DNA of 64,000 bases from Dermatophagoides farinae (taxonomy: Eukaryota; Arthropoda; Arachnida; Sarcoptiformes; Pyroglyphidae): assembly GCF_024713945.1 (NCBI RefSeq), contig NC_134681.1, positions 4,751,501 to 4,815,500 of the forward strand. Reading direction: 5' to 3'. The notes beneath the pieces are model-generated. The model made no database searches and was not told the origin of the DNA. It worked only from the letters and a program-made list of their open reading frames with translations. The translations under genes were made by a program, and so were the position numbers. Positions within the stretch are counted from its first letter, which is position 1. Each line of letters begins with the position of its first letter. This document shows positions 13,300-25,500 of the stretch, one piece after another.

Positions 13300-15531
13300 A
13301 TGATTATCAAGAATTTTTCCATTGCTGATTATTGTGTATTTGTTGGTCTTCTTGTTGCATCATCATTTATTGGTATATTTTTTGCATGGAGAGCCCGTAA
13401 TGCACCATCATCGTCAAGTTTTTTGACTGGTAATCGAAAATTATCGATATTTCCAGTGACAATGTCATTAGTTGCCAGTTTTATGTCCACAAATACATTG
13501 TTGGGTGTTCCGGCTGAAGTTTATCAAGTGGGCACACAATTTGCTATGCAAATCTTTTCCATCACTTTGGTCATCATATTGGCTGCAGAAGTTTTTATGC
13601 CAGTTTACTATGATTTAGGAATTGTTTCCATTAATGAGGTAATATATATTTTTTTTCTCGTTCTCTCGTAATTTTTTTTTGTTTGTCTTTTATCCACACA
13701 GTATCTTTTGCAAAGATTTAATTCAAAAAATCTCAAAATGGCTGGTTCATTAGGTTTTCTTATAGCCACTGTAAGTGAATGCAAAAAAAAAAAATTCAAA
13801 CTAAATTTCAACTGAAAATTTGCTCACCAGATGCCGTATATGGCTGTTGTATTATATGGACCAGCAATTGCATTAAGTTCTGTGACACCTGTTTCAATTC
13901 CAACATCAATTTTGGTTGTCGGAATCATCTGTACATTCTATACATCGATTGTATGATAAAACGAAAATTATTCTCAAATTATAATATATTGATCTGTTCA
14001 ATTTTTTTTGTTGTTCTATAGGGTGGAATAAAAGCCGTCATCTGGACTGATGTGCTACAATGTATTCTAATGTTTCTTGGTGTTGCTATCGTCATCATAC
14101 AAGGGTTGATCGAACTCGGTGGTTTTACATCTGCAATCAATATACTTGATCAAGGTGGACGTCTCAAATTATTAAAGTAAATTATATATGAATATATATG
14201 TATGAATATATAATATTGCAATTATTGACATTGTAATCAATAGTTTCAAATTTAACATCTATAATCATGATAATATTTGGAATGTACTTATGGGATCATC
14301 TATCAGTTGGGGTGCTTGTTATTGCGTCAGTCAAACACAGGTTCAACGATATTGTTCAATGCGATCGAAAAAATTTGCAAAACGGTACAGTTTTTTTTTG
14401 TAATAATAGTGAATATAATTTATTCCATTTATTGATTTTATTTTATCAATTTTATTTAGTACATTATATTATAATCTACCTGGACTAATATGTTTATCAA
14501 TCATGTCCATATTGAGTGGTGTTGTCATCTATGGTAAATATCATGACTGTGATCCAGTCACATTGGGTATCATCAAACGACATGATCAATTAGTACCATA
14601 CTATGTAATGGATACTTTGGCTAAATTTCCTGGTTTGCCTGGATTATTTGTGGCTTGTGTATTTAGTGGTTCATTAAGTACATTATCATCGGGATTCAAT
14701 GCATTAGCTGCTGTTACATGGGAAGATTTACTTAAAAATCGATTCTCTTGGGCCGATAAAGATGATCATCGATCGATGAGAGCTGTCCGTTTATTGGCAC
14801 TTGGTTATGGTTTGTTAGCCATTGCCATGTCATTCGGTGTTGGTAGTTTAGGCACCGTAATGCAAGCATCAATGTCATTATTCGGTTCGATGAACGGACC
14901 GTTGTTTGGCTTGTTCAGCATTGCTGTACTTTGTCGTTTTGTCAATTCAAAAGGTGCAATGGCCGGTTTTCTTTGTGGTTTAGCCGTTTCTTTATCAATA
15001 TCATTAGGTGGTATAGTTCATCCACGACCACATATTTCTCTTCGTACTACTGTTGATAATTGTTCAACAGAAATTCGTGAATATTATTTATCACCATCAT
15101 CGGCTAATGATCATTTTCTACAGATGAATAGCCGTTTCCTTACATCATATCATCCTGAAGGTGTGGGCAAAATATTACATATAAGCTACCTAATCATGTC
15201 GGTAGTTGGTTTTGTTGTATGTGTAGTAGTTGGTTTATCAGTGTCATTATTAACTGGTGGTCATCGTGAGAATAGAAAACTTGATCAACGGCTATTATCA
15301 CCAATTGTACGTAATATTTCATTCGTTACGGATGTAACATTGGATGTTAATTCAAATCATCATAAACATAATCATAATAATAACAGTAATTTAAAGGTCG
15401 ATGGCAGCTTTTTTAATGAAAAAAATGTCTCACAAAAACAACTACAACAGCAACAACAACAACCGGAACAGATTGAAATGGGCATCACTAATGTTGCATT
15501 TACTAATGATCAAATTATCAATAATAAATAA
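13300..15531 (+). CDS. SLC5-family sodium-coupled solute transporter (SMVT/SMCT-like)
   Basis: Sodium:solute symporter of the plasma membrane with the LeuT-like fold, about 631 residues. Exons: 13300-13638, 13702-13770, 13831-13950, 14022-14176, 14244-14384, 14460-15531, all in phase. The start gives the usual extracellular N terminus followed by a helix beginning at [18 protein letters not shown] near residue 45 is the SSF family box, and [20 protein letters not shown] (about 14,669-14,728) matches SSF signature 2. About 13 hydrophobic segments are present. The closest relatives I recognise are arthropod SLC5A6/A8/A12-type carriers of vitamins or monocarboxylates, but the substrate cannot be read from sequence. 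The C-terminal cytoplasmic tail is Asn/His/Gln-rich. It converges on the minus-strand gene ending at 15,821, 289 bases away. Confidence 0.9.
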
Positions 15532-15820
15532 ATAAATTTAAAGTTGTTGTTTGTACATTGCTGCATTCTTACCATGTTTTTATCCAGTGTTTTTTTGAAA
15601 AAAAATAAATTTTGCTCTTATTAAACATACATATAAATGAAAAAAAATTGATTAATCGATTGATTCAGATCTTTTTGTGAACTAATTTAATATATAAATG
15701 TAAATTGAATTGGAATTTTTTTTTTGATTAATTAATTAAAAAAAAATGGAATGATTATATAATATATATATCTTATATAATTATAATGATGATGAAAAGA
15801 TGAATAAATGAATGAATGAT

Positions 15821-17726
15821 TTAAAGAAGATTCAATGGTGGTAATACTTGATCATCATCTTCTTCACGTGGTTCAATACTCATTGATAATGATGATCTTT
15901 CCGATATATGACGTAAAAGATCATAATTTTCAAAATTATCTGCTTCTTTTTGTAGAATTACTTTCGCTAATTGTTCATACATACGTGTATTATCATTATC
16001 AAAATAGCTACGAACCCAGTCCAATATCCATCTTGGTACATAACCAAATTGTATTGAATCATCGATTACTTGTGATGAAGTTATATTAAATTCTGATACT
16101 TGCATCCATTCATCTTCAAGATTTGTTTCAAATGTACCATTCAAACGAATATGTGAAAAATTGGCTGCATAATCTCCATATATATCGGTTACATAGAAAT
16201 TATATTTCAATTTTGCTGCTACATGTGCTGAACGAATTTCAGCTTCAAATGGTAATAATAGATTAACACCGTCTGGATCTAATTTTCTAGCACACGATTG
16301 ACGTAAACGTGCTAATTCGGCAAAATGTGTGATTCGTGCATCGAATATGGTGATGGCACCTAGAATTATGATGAAATCAACAAGAAAGTTTTAGAAGAAG
16401 AATTAAAAATACAAATAAATACCATTCTGTACGGTGATTTTTTCTTCTGGTAAATGAATTCTCATTTTTTCAAACAATAATTCCAATACAGCATCAGCAT
16501 TCATTTCACAATCTTCTTGTTGTTGATGATGATGTATAGATGGATAATGATGTTTATGATGTCCAATCGCCGCTCTATGAATAATTACCGATGATGATGA
16601 TGATGATGGGGAATTAGATGATGGTTTATTATTATTATGGCCATAATGATGTTGATGGAACATATGATGCATTATTGGCAGTGCTTGATAAGCAACAGCG
16701 GCTGCCGATGGCGATGACGCTGATGATAATTGTCCAGAAGGAGTGATAATACCACCATTCGTAGCAATGACCATTGGTGATCCTACCATCATTGCCATTG
16801 AACGAGCCGATGGATATGATGATGAAGATGACGAAGATGATGGTAATGGATTATGTTGACGATATTGTCGATGACGATATTGATTATGATTATGATGATA
16901 AACCAAATTATTATCCGATGATGATGTCGATGATGATAATGATGATGATGATGAAATTTTCATTGGCAAAGATAATGGTAATGGATTCTGCCTGTTGATT
17001 AATTCTATCATAATTTGTTTCAAATTAAATTCAAGATTGAAAATGAAATTGAATTTATGAATTGTGTGCATAAGTGTGTGCGTTTGTTTCATCGAAAACA
17101 AATTTCAACAATCAAACACAAACATGTACAAATAACTTACTATCACAATAGCAGATGGTATTGGCCAATGTTAACCATAAACAAATAAAGATGATTAAAT
17201 TCCATATGATTTTATTAATATGCCATTGTTGTTGTTGTTGTTGTCGTTGTCGTTGCTGTTGTTTGAAGATTAATTTCGTTGCATTTATTGTCGTGGATAT
17301 TGATGAAAATTTTTTATTATTATCATTATTAATGATCATCATCATTGATTCAAGACTAGTATTGTCTCGTTTTTTAATGAATTTTTTATCATCACATTGA
17401 TGATGATTATGAAAATTTAAATGATGATTTTGTTTGTTATTATTGTTATTATCGAAATAAATTAATTGTTTTTCATGTTGATGATAATGATGTTGATGGC
17501 AATGATAATCATTATGAATCATTTGACAATTAACATTTTTTTGTTCATGATAATGATTATCGAATTCTGTTCTAATTGATTGCTGCTGCTGCTGTTGTTG
17601 TTGTTGTTGTCGATGTTGTTCATGGTGATCAATCTTGAATTTTTCTTCATTTTTGATCAATAATTTCAATGATGAATTATCGATTGACATTTCTGAAAAT
17701 GATGATCCTTTATTATTAAGGATCAT
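15821..17726 (-). CDS. Probable group-7-allergen/TULIP-like secreted or anchored protein
   Basis: Three exons on the minus strand: 17141-17726, 16423-17004, 15821-16359; the joined frame is open to the TAA at 15,821. The first exon gives about 180 hydrophilic His/Gln/Asn-rich residues, then one strong hydrophobic segment (IIWNLIIFICLWLTLANTI) that could be an internal signal or type II anchor. The second exon is Ser/His-rich, with a likely domain start at NADAVLELLFEKMRIHLP. The third continues with alternating amphipathic strands and a WILDWVRSYF helix. That pattern resembles the mite group 7 allergen/JHBP-like lipid-binding (TULIP) fold. The family match is by eye and weak. If the true start is a later Met, the long N-terminal extension would shrink. 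Convergent with the SLC5 gene. Confidence 0.5.
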
Positions 17727-18979
17727 GTTTATTTTTTTTCGTTTTGTTTTTTTTCCAAAAATTTTGAATTTTGAATATGAAATAAATGATGATTCTAATT
17801 AATTACATTGACAAATGATTATTAATAAGTTGAAATTTTCATCATTTAAAATTAAATTAACAACAACAATTTTACGGTGATTGCACACACACACACACAC
17901 GCAGAGAGAGAAAGAGAGACACACCAGAATGTCAAATATATTGAACCAGACAGATTTGAAATATATAAAAACAAAAACTAAAATAGAAATTTTCTTACAG
18001 TCTTGACCATCAACACCATTATCATCATCATCATCATCATCAGTGTTCGGGTCCTTCGACAATTTTTTTTTTATGTCATTCAAATATGAATATAAAAATT
18101 ATCATTGGCTAAAAAACAGAGCTAAACTTTTATGAGAGACTCTCTCACACACACACAAATACAGAATGAATACTTGGTGCAAATGAAATACCTTCACATA
18201 TATATAGAGGTTTATAGCTTTTAGATAACCGATAGATAACGGTGTTTTTTTTTTTTTTTGATTTTGTACTTCTTTTTCCCTTCTCTCATCTTTATTTTTT
18301 TATTTTAACTACAACAAAAAAAAATCATTCAGTCTCATATGGATATATAACTAAATTTAGTTTTTTTTTCTTTCTCATCCTTATATATGAATATAAATGT
18401 CAAGTTTTCTGGCCATTCTGGTATTGTTGTCGTGTATATTTGAGTTGAAAAAAAACACCGAAAATTATAATGATGATGATGATGATGATAATATATAATT
18501 GGCCATTTTGTTTTCTCTTATGTTTTTTTGTCTTCTTATGTGTTTCATTATTTGTTTGCATTTTAAATAAATTTTTTTTTTTGTAAATGAATGTTTGAAC
18601 AAATTTTTTTGTTTCTGTTTTTTTTTTGGCGAAAAGTTTTTTGAGCCTGATAGATGAGCCTGATAGACGGTATTGAATTGTCTGAATTCTTTGGAATACG
18701 AAATTGTCGAATATATATATAAATAAAACAAAGGTGATGGATATTCAAATTTTTTTTTGACTCTTGGATTCAATAAAACACACCTACCTTTTGATTCAGA
18801 TTAAATAATGTTCTGCATGGTATTTTGAAATCAATAGTTGAACACAAAAACAGATTGTAAAACAATCACAAGTTTACAGGTTTTATTTGCGATTTAATAA
18901 TTTCATTACAATATGAATTGAATCATCATGATGGCCGTATTTATTGTGATGATGATGATGTTTGAAAATATCGTGGTCA
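17727..18979. other. Intergenic region upstream of the group-7-like gene
   Basis: Microsatellite-rich AT sequence: (CA)n near 17,885-17,900, (CAT)n near 18,020 and (GAT)n near 18,470. A minus-strand ATG frame at 17,799-18,083 ends at a GTAAG donor-like site and could be an upstream noncoding or leader exon. Joined in frame to the obvious acceptors of the next exon it hits a stop, so it is not included in the coding model. Confidence 0.5.
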
Positions 18980-19321
18980 TCATTTATTAATTATTTCATA
19001 TATACGTTGATCAAAATCAAATGAATCAAATGTGAATGTTGTCAATTGCTTGACAAATATTATAAATGTGAACACAACAAAAGTAAAATTCAAAATGTTG
19101 ATAAAATATGATGGTCCATTGTAATATATGTGTGTGTGTGTGTATTTTTTTTTTTTTTTTTTTTTTGTTGCTGTTGATTTGCATCCGATATGTGTATGTG
19201 TGTATGTAAACTTGTAATTTGTGTGTGAAATGTCATAGACCTGAACAACAGCAATAAGCAATAGCAACAACCAAAAAAGGCCACTGGCCATTTTGGTTAA
19301 TGGTTTCGAGGACTTTCCCAA
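18980..19321 (-). CDS. Hypothetical small membrane protein (113 residues), doubtful
   Basis: A minus-strand frame starts MGKSSKPLTKMASGLFWLLL, a convincing basic plus hydrophobic signal or anchor. A repeat-coded middle (Thr-His and Lys runs from (CA)n and poly-A) follows, and it ends with a second hydrophobic segment (INILNFTFVVFTFIIFV) and a short acidic tail. The middle is plainly microsatellite, so either this is a chance frame or the middle is intron and the ends are exons. No clean acceptor is visible before the second segment. I do not recognise a family. Confidence 0.2.
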   Translation of the reverse strand: MGKSSKPLTKMASGLFWLLLLLIAVVQVYDISHTNYKFTYTHTHIGCKSTATKKKKKKKYTHTHIYYNGPSYFINILNFTFVVFTFIIFVKQLTTFTFDSFDFDQRIYEIINK

Positions 19322-20803
19322 ATCAACAGCAAAAAAAAAAATTTGAAATATTCAACGATAATTGAAAATGAACAAAAAAAAATTTTATCGTCTTTTTTTT
19401 CTCACTGGTATTTACCGCTACGGTCATCATACCCTCACTTATTTCGTTTCCTTTTCTTTCTGATCTTACATTCTGTTCATTTCATCTGTTCTTTTTTTTT
19501 TTTTTTTTTTTGCTGCCGTTTAGGTCAATCAATTGATGTGTGATTGCGGTTGATTTTTGTTTTTTCATTTACTTCTCTTCTTGGTTGAACAGGTCCATTG
19601 AAATAAGTGAACGAAACAGCTTTTGGCAAACAAAAAAAAAATAAAATAAATTGAAGACAAGATCAAGATCAAGATCAAGATATTAACATATGGAAGATAG
19701 GTAAAATGGAAAAAAAACTGGCCAAACAGGTGTTAGTAAAATAATAATAATAATTGAAAAATGATGACGATGTTATGTTCAACGTATATTTCATATAATA
19801 AATATATGCATGGCCAATGTAAATTTTGATTTTTCCAATTTCATTTTTTTTTCTTCTAAATTTTCCATAAATTTAAAAATTGACCAAAAAACTAATGATG
19901 GATCGAGATTTGAGATTTGAAAAAAAACCCACATAAATGTCTCCCTCTCTCTCTCTCTCTCTATCGCTCGTTAGCTAGCTCACATCATGGTTTATTTTCT
20001 ATGGGAAAAAAAATGTAGATGAACAAAAAAAAAACTTCCTGAATCTAAAATGATGGCATATTATTCATCATCATCATCATCATCATTATCACATGGTGGT
20101 CCATTTTAAAGAAAAAAAAATTTTTTTTTTAATGAGGTAAATTAATTCCAAATCCAAAAAAATTTTTAATCAAAAAAAATAAATAAAGATGGCATTGCTT
20201 TTCATATCAATGAATGAATGAATGAAATGAATGAAATGTGTGGATTTTATTATTATCATCCATAGTGATCAACAACATATTTTTTTTTAATTTTTTTCTT
20301 CTTCCATTACCAAATGAATGATTGATGATAACATATCAGCTATACTCAAATGTTGAAATTGAAACGCCCATCATCATCATCATCATCATTATCGGAAATC
20401 CAGGCAACATAAACAAGTAAATTTTTTTTTTTTGGTTAAAGAGAAAGGAAATTTACTCAATGTGTGTGTGTGTGTTGTATATGTATTTAGATTATGATTT
20501 TTGTTTTCTTTCACCAATTTCCAATTTCATAACAAAAATAATTTTTTATTTTTCAATATTTTTTGCTTCTTTGGTCATATGTTTGCATATGATATTTTTG
20601 GTCATCCACTCGAAATCATCATTGGACGAGGAAAATTTTTATTTTTTTTTTTTTTTTTTTGAGAAAAAAAACAGAACAGTTATCATTGCCGTCAAAAGTC
20701 TGTTTGTTTGTCTTTATCATTATCTTGTGTTTGTTGTCCAGTTTTTTTTTCTTTCCTCCACAATCATTTTAAAAAGTTTTTTTTTCTGAAATAGCAAAAA
20801 AAA
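19322..20803. other. Intergenic region upstream of the V-ATPase D gene
   Basis: AT-rich spacer with poly-T and poly-A runs, a (CT)n tract near 19,945-19,965, (ATC)n near 20,067 and (TG)n near 20,460. It contains a short triplicated AAGATC repeat near 19,660. I see no coding signal; the 5' UTR of the downstream gene must lie at its right end. Confidence 0.5.
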
Positions 20804-21553
20804 ATGAGTGCCCGAGATCGTATCAGTATATTTCCATCTCGTATGGCCCAAACGATCATGAAAGGTCGTTTAAAAGGTGCACAAAAAGGTCATTCATTAT
20901 TGAAGAAAAAAGCCGATGCATTACAGTTTCGTTTTCGTGCCATTTTAAAGAAAATTGTTGAAACAAAATCATTGATGGGCGATGTTATGCGTGAAGCATT
21001 ATTTTCATTAGCCGAAGGTAAATTTGCCACCAAATCCGATTTCAACAATATTGTATTGCAAAACGTAAATAAAGCACAATTTGGAGTGATTACCCAACAG
21101 GATAATGTGGCCGGTGTATTATTGCCTGTATTTGAAACGGCACAAAGTGGTGCCGATTCCAATGAATTAGCTGGCCTTTCTGGTGGTGGACAACAATTTA
21201 CACGTATTAAAAAAAATTTTGAACGTGCAATCAAATTATTGGTTGATTTGGCTTCATTACAAACATCATTCATAACATTGGATGATATTATCAAATCTAC
21301 TAATCGTCGTGTTAATGCATTAGAACATGTTGTAATACCACGTATTGAACGTACTATACAATATATTTTATCCGAATTAGATGAAATGGAACGTGAAGAA
21401 TTTTATCGTTTGAAAAAGATACAGGAAAAAAAGAAAAAAATGCGTGCAAAATCTGAAGCTAATTTAAAATTGCTTAAACAACGAGGTAATTATCAGGAAC
21501 CACAAAGCCTATTGGATTTAGATGAAGATGATCAACAAGAGATTCTTTTCTAA
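20804..21553 (+). CDS. Vha36: V-type proton ATPase subunit D
   Basis: Subunit D of the V1 sector, the central rotor stalk that couples ATP hydrolysis in the A3B3 head to proton pumping through the Vo ring in lysosomes, endosomes and the apical plasma membrane. It is an intronless frame of 249 residues, the normal family length. The N terminus [20 protein letters not shown], followed by a [16 protein letters not shown] segment, is diagnostic, and the two long terminal helices forming the coiled-coil stalk are evident, the second ending in a Lys/Glu-rich stretch near residues 200-220. The start ATG follows an AT-rich leader and matches the family start exactly. An AATAAA sits directly after the stop. 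The lack of introns among intron-bearing neighbours could mean retroposition or simple intron loss. Confidence 0.97.
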   Translation: MSARDRISIFPSRMAQTIMKGRLKGAQKGHSLLKKKADALQFRFRAILKKIVETKSLMGDVMREALFSLAEGKFATKSDFNNIVLQNVNKAQFGVITQQDNVAGVLLPVFETAQSGADSNELAGLSGGGQQFTRIKKNFERAIKLLVDLASLQTSFITLDDIIKSTNRRVNALEHVVIPRIERTIQYILSELDEMEREEFYRLKKIQEKKKKMRAKSEANLKLLKQRGNYQEPQSLLDLDEDDQQEILF

Positions 21554-22509
21554 ATAAAAAAATCAATCAATCAATCAAATCAATGATGTATAATGTCATT
21601 ATTTCTTCTAATTAATATATATATGCTTTACTAGTCCAGATTTTATAGAAAACATTTTCACTTTCCCAAAAAAAAAAATTCTCTTTGTATAATCAACTTA
21701 TAAATTAATCAGATATGATATTCTTTGTATGAAGAAAAAAAATTCAATTGTTTCTTACAAGATCTAAATTCTTAATTTCCAAATTAAAATCCATTTTTTT
21801 GTTAAAAATTCCAAACATAAAACGAATGAACAATATTTTTTTTTTGTAATTCAATCAAACTACAATAGATGGAGACGTTGATGGATCACAGAATTGTATG
21901 TTGTTGGTTATGGCTCAAAAAAAAAAAAAAAAAATGATCATCATGAGCCACCAGAAAAAAAACTATTTGTGTGTGTGTGAATGTGATTGCCAAAGGAAAA
22001 AAAAGTAAACAGCGAAGAAACCATCATCATCAACAACATCAATATTTTTCATATACATCATCATGCAGATGAAAAAAAAACCTAAATACAACAATAACAA
22101 TTAGAGTGGGAGTAATGTAATTTTTTTTTCTGTTTTGTTTTGTCGATATCAAAATTTTGGCATTGCGCACCTATTTTTGTATTGCAATCAAACAAACAAT
22201 CATTGTATTCGACCAATTTGATATTCTGTATTTTTTTTTAATACTGAATAAGAATAACGAAGAAAAATATTCCGAAAATTTTTCCCTCTTCTCACTATTT
22301 AACAGTGCCATTTTGATTGACATTTCGAATTATTATGATGATGTTTATTGTCGATTTATCATTCTATGTTGAATGATAATCAGGAGCTATATATTTTTCA
22401 TTGTTTTTTTTTCAATACTAATTGAGAATGGTGATTTTTGATGAATACAATTGGATTAATGACATCAATGTTTCATAATTAATGAATAAAACAACAAAAT
22501 AATAAAATA
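21554..22509. other. Intergenic region between V-ATPase D and TRAPPC10
   Basis: AT-rich, with poly-A/T runs and a (TG)n tract near 21,970. It holds the 3' UTR of V-ATPase D with AATAAA at about 21,555. No gene or RNA recognised. Confidence 0.5.
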
Positions 22510-25500
22510 ATGGCCACAGATAGCCATAATCATCTCATCATGACTAATATCAACGATAAACAAAATACTCAACATCAACTAAGTCATCAAGCACCATTAA
22601 TTACCGGTAAATTTATTCAAGCCAATTCTAATCGATTAATACAATGGAATTCTGTTGTTTTTTTTCATCCAGTTTTTGGTGACCTAAGCGATTTTCTACT
22701 TCAGGGACATCTAGCCACACAGATCAATGCAGATCTTGCACGTGAAAGTATCGATTGGCAAAAGTAAATCGGAATCATTTTAATTGATATTTGATATATG
22801 AACAATAATGTTATTTTTATTTATTATGCCAAATAGAAACTGTTATGATGTTGCACCCATTCAGGTCTATGTTGAAGCATATTTTGTACATTTAAATGAT
22901 CGTCAACATTTGTTTTGGGATCCACCACCAACACCGAAATCGCCATCTACTGATATTCCATCACAATCAACAGGAACGATAGCCAAATTTTCAGGCACAA
23001 TTTCAGCCAATGATTCAACCATCGGATCAAATCGAGTACGTCAATCGAATGCATCAACATTAAAACGCCATCATTCGTTTCAGAATATGTTAACATCTGC
23101 TTCAAACAGTGGCCAAAATGTCCGTTCCATACTAGGATCGCATACAAATTCTAATTCAGCTATAGTTGATTCACAGAAACAACAACAATTACTTGTATCG
23201 ATTGATTATCATCATCTGTTTAATCTGTTAAGCCGAAGATATCTGTTGAATAATGGTTCACGCGTTTTACTCAATTCATATTGGCTTGATTCAAATCATG
23301 ATCTCGAAAGCTATAATAGCCAGATACGTGAATCTTTGTTGGATTGGTTTCAAAAAATTCTTCAAATTACATCAAATCAACATCAACTTGGCCTTAACCA
23401 GGATTTTAGTCTTGATTTTTTCGTTGTAATTGTCATACGTAATTGTATCATTTCGAACAACAATATCAATCGAACGACAACAAAAAATCAGCCACAAGAA
23501 CAATTGCTCAGTCTGAATAACTTGGTAAATGAAAAGAATCCTTCATCACCATCATCTTCTGCACTAAATCTGGCCACAGCCAAAGTTCCAAAGAATAATG
23601 ATAAATCACCAAATAGTAGTAAAAAACAAATGAATCGAATTCAAGCACAATCATCTCATCCATTATCATCATCAATGTCATCATTAAATACTACGGGTCA
23701 TGGAGGTGCTGGATCGACCACCTATCTAACTCATCAACAATTATCTGATCAGATTCGTAATGATCTGCTTGTTTGTTTTCAACTTTTTCGTCAAAATCAA
23801 TCAGTCAATGGTAGTAGTATGGCACAAACTGGCATTCCAGCCAATAATTCACGTGTCGCTCATCAACTTTTAGAACGTATCATTATTTTTGATTCAACAT
23901 CTAATTCTTCATCAAATGCACAAAATATGACAAATATAAATCAATCTAATATATCGACAGGTTCGAATGTCGGTGGTCCTATTACAAATAATTTGGCTGC
24001 ATCGTCTAATCCAATATTGTCAAGTACGGCACGAACATTTTCGGCGTTAAGTAATTTTTCGAGTAGTTCGATTAAAATAACACCATCATCGATGATCTCA
24101 ATGTCACCAACAAAAAGTGGATCTCGTTTATCGAAAACATCAGCCTTACTGACGGGAACGTCATCCACTTCAACATCATCATCATCATCTGCAGTTGGTT
24201 CAATGTTATCCACTACAGCCATTTTCAATTACAGCCAATTTATTATCAAAATTCGTCAGTTTCTGCTTGAATTTTATATTAAACAATTTGATTGTCTTGA
24301 AAAATTGATTCGCCATATTCGTGAGCTTCGTACTGATCCGGATTGGGATTTTTTTGGATTCTTTTTGCTTCAAGAAGAACTTGCTTTTGTTCATGAATCG
24401 CTTGGTTTTTATAATAAAGCATTAATCCAATATGATGAACTTGATGCCCTTTTTTCTCAATTAATTTTAAACGCTTCACATCATGGTGGATTTGGTGCGC
24501 CAAAATGGCTTCGTTATCGTCTTATGCATTCGATGGATGATTCGTTAATCATGGAGAATGGAGCGAATAATAATCACAAAAATGCCAAACACGAAGCCTG
24601 GACCGGATTGTGCCTTTGTAATCAAGAATCAATCATGAAACTACGGATGTCGATAGTTGAATCTGTTTTGGCCGATGTTTCAACCACCGTATCAGATCTC
24701 TCATCATTATCTAGTCCATTGCTCGGTGGTGATCCACTCGGTGTAGAGATAAAACCGATCAATCATCAAATTAGTCTATTGGATTTCCGTAATTATCTTT
24801 ATGCACGCCAATGTCATCTATTATGTTTGTTGAACAAACCTTGGGAATTAGCATCTCGAGCACTTCCATTTTTACAAACAGCTGTTGCCGAATTAAATAT
24901 GTTAGAGGTTCGTAATGTTCGTTATGTGTCATTTTTTTTATCAATCAATTATTCTTATTTGTACAATTTGATTATGATCATCACCATACAGATTTCGATG
25001 ACTCCTGGAGGTATCGCATGTTGGGTGTTTCTTTCAGTCCTTGAAATTTTACATAAATGTGAACGATATAGTGATTCATCTCAATTGGAATCATATTCCT
25101 ATCATACTGTTGGCCTATGGTCATATGCACGCGACAATGTATGTATTGTGAGAAAATTTTTCCATAAACATCCTCCTTGATATATTCTCAACCATTATTC
25201 TGTTTAGTTAATTGAACTTGGAAAAATCTGTAACTTGATGCCCGATGATGATTCCACAATGTATGGTTATATCAAATCAGCCAATACTCGTTCCTCTTAT
25301 TCATCTGAACATTTACATCGAATGGTTGAATTAGTGGCTGGTATGGGTGCCGATCCTCATATCCGTCCATCAAGTAATTTATGCGTTGTAGTTTTATAGC
25401 AATATTCATTTTAATTTTGATTTGCCCATATAATAGGTTCCAGTCAAAGTGATGATAATTGGATGAGTCCACAAGAACGTTTAAAAGATGCCCTTTCATC

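Noticed and set aside
14267-14488. Alternative reading within the SLC5 gene
   Set aside because: It reads a different frame through the coding exon and runs into an intron; the SLC5 frame is clearly right.
17799-18083. Minus-strand frame with Asp run and GTAAG donor as first coding exon of the group-7-like gene
   Set aside because: Joining it in frame to either plausible acceptor before 17,700 produces an immediate stop. It may be a 5' UTR exon, but coding is unsupported.
20040-20400. Spaced CAT arrays that could be taken for a CRISPR-like repeat
   Set aside because: These are simple trinucleotide microsatellites of a eukaryotic genome without unique spacers of fixed length.
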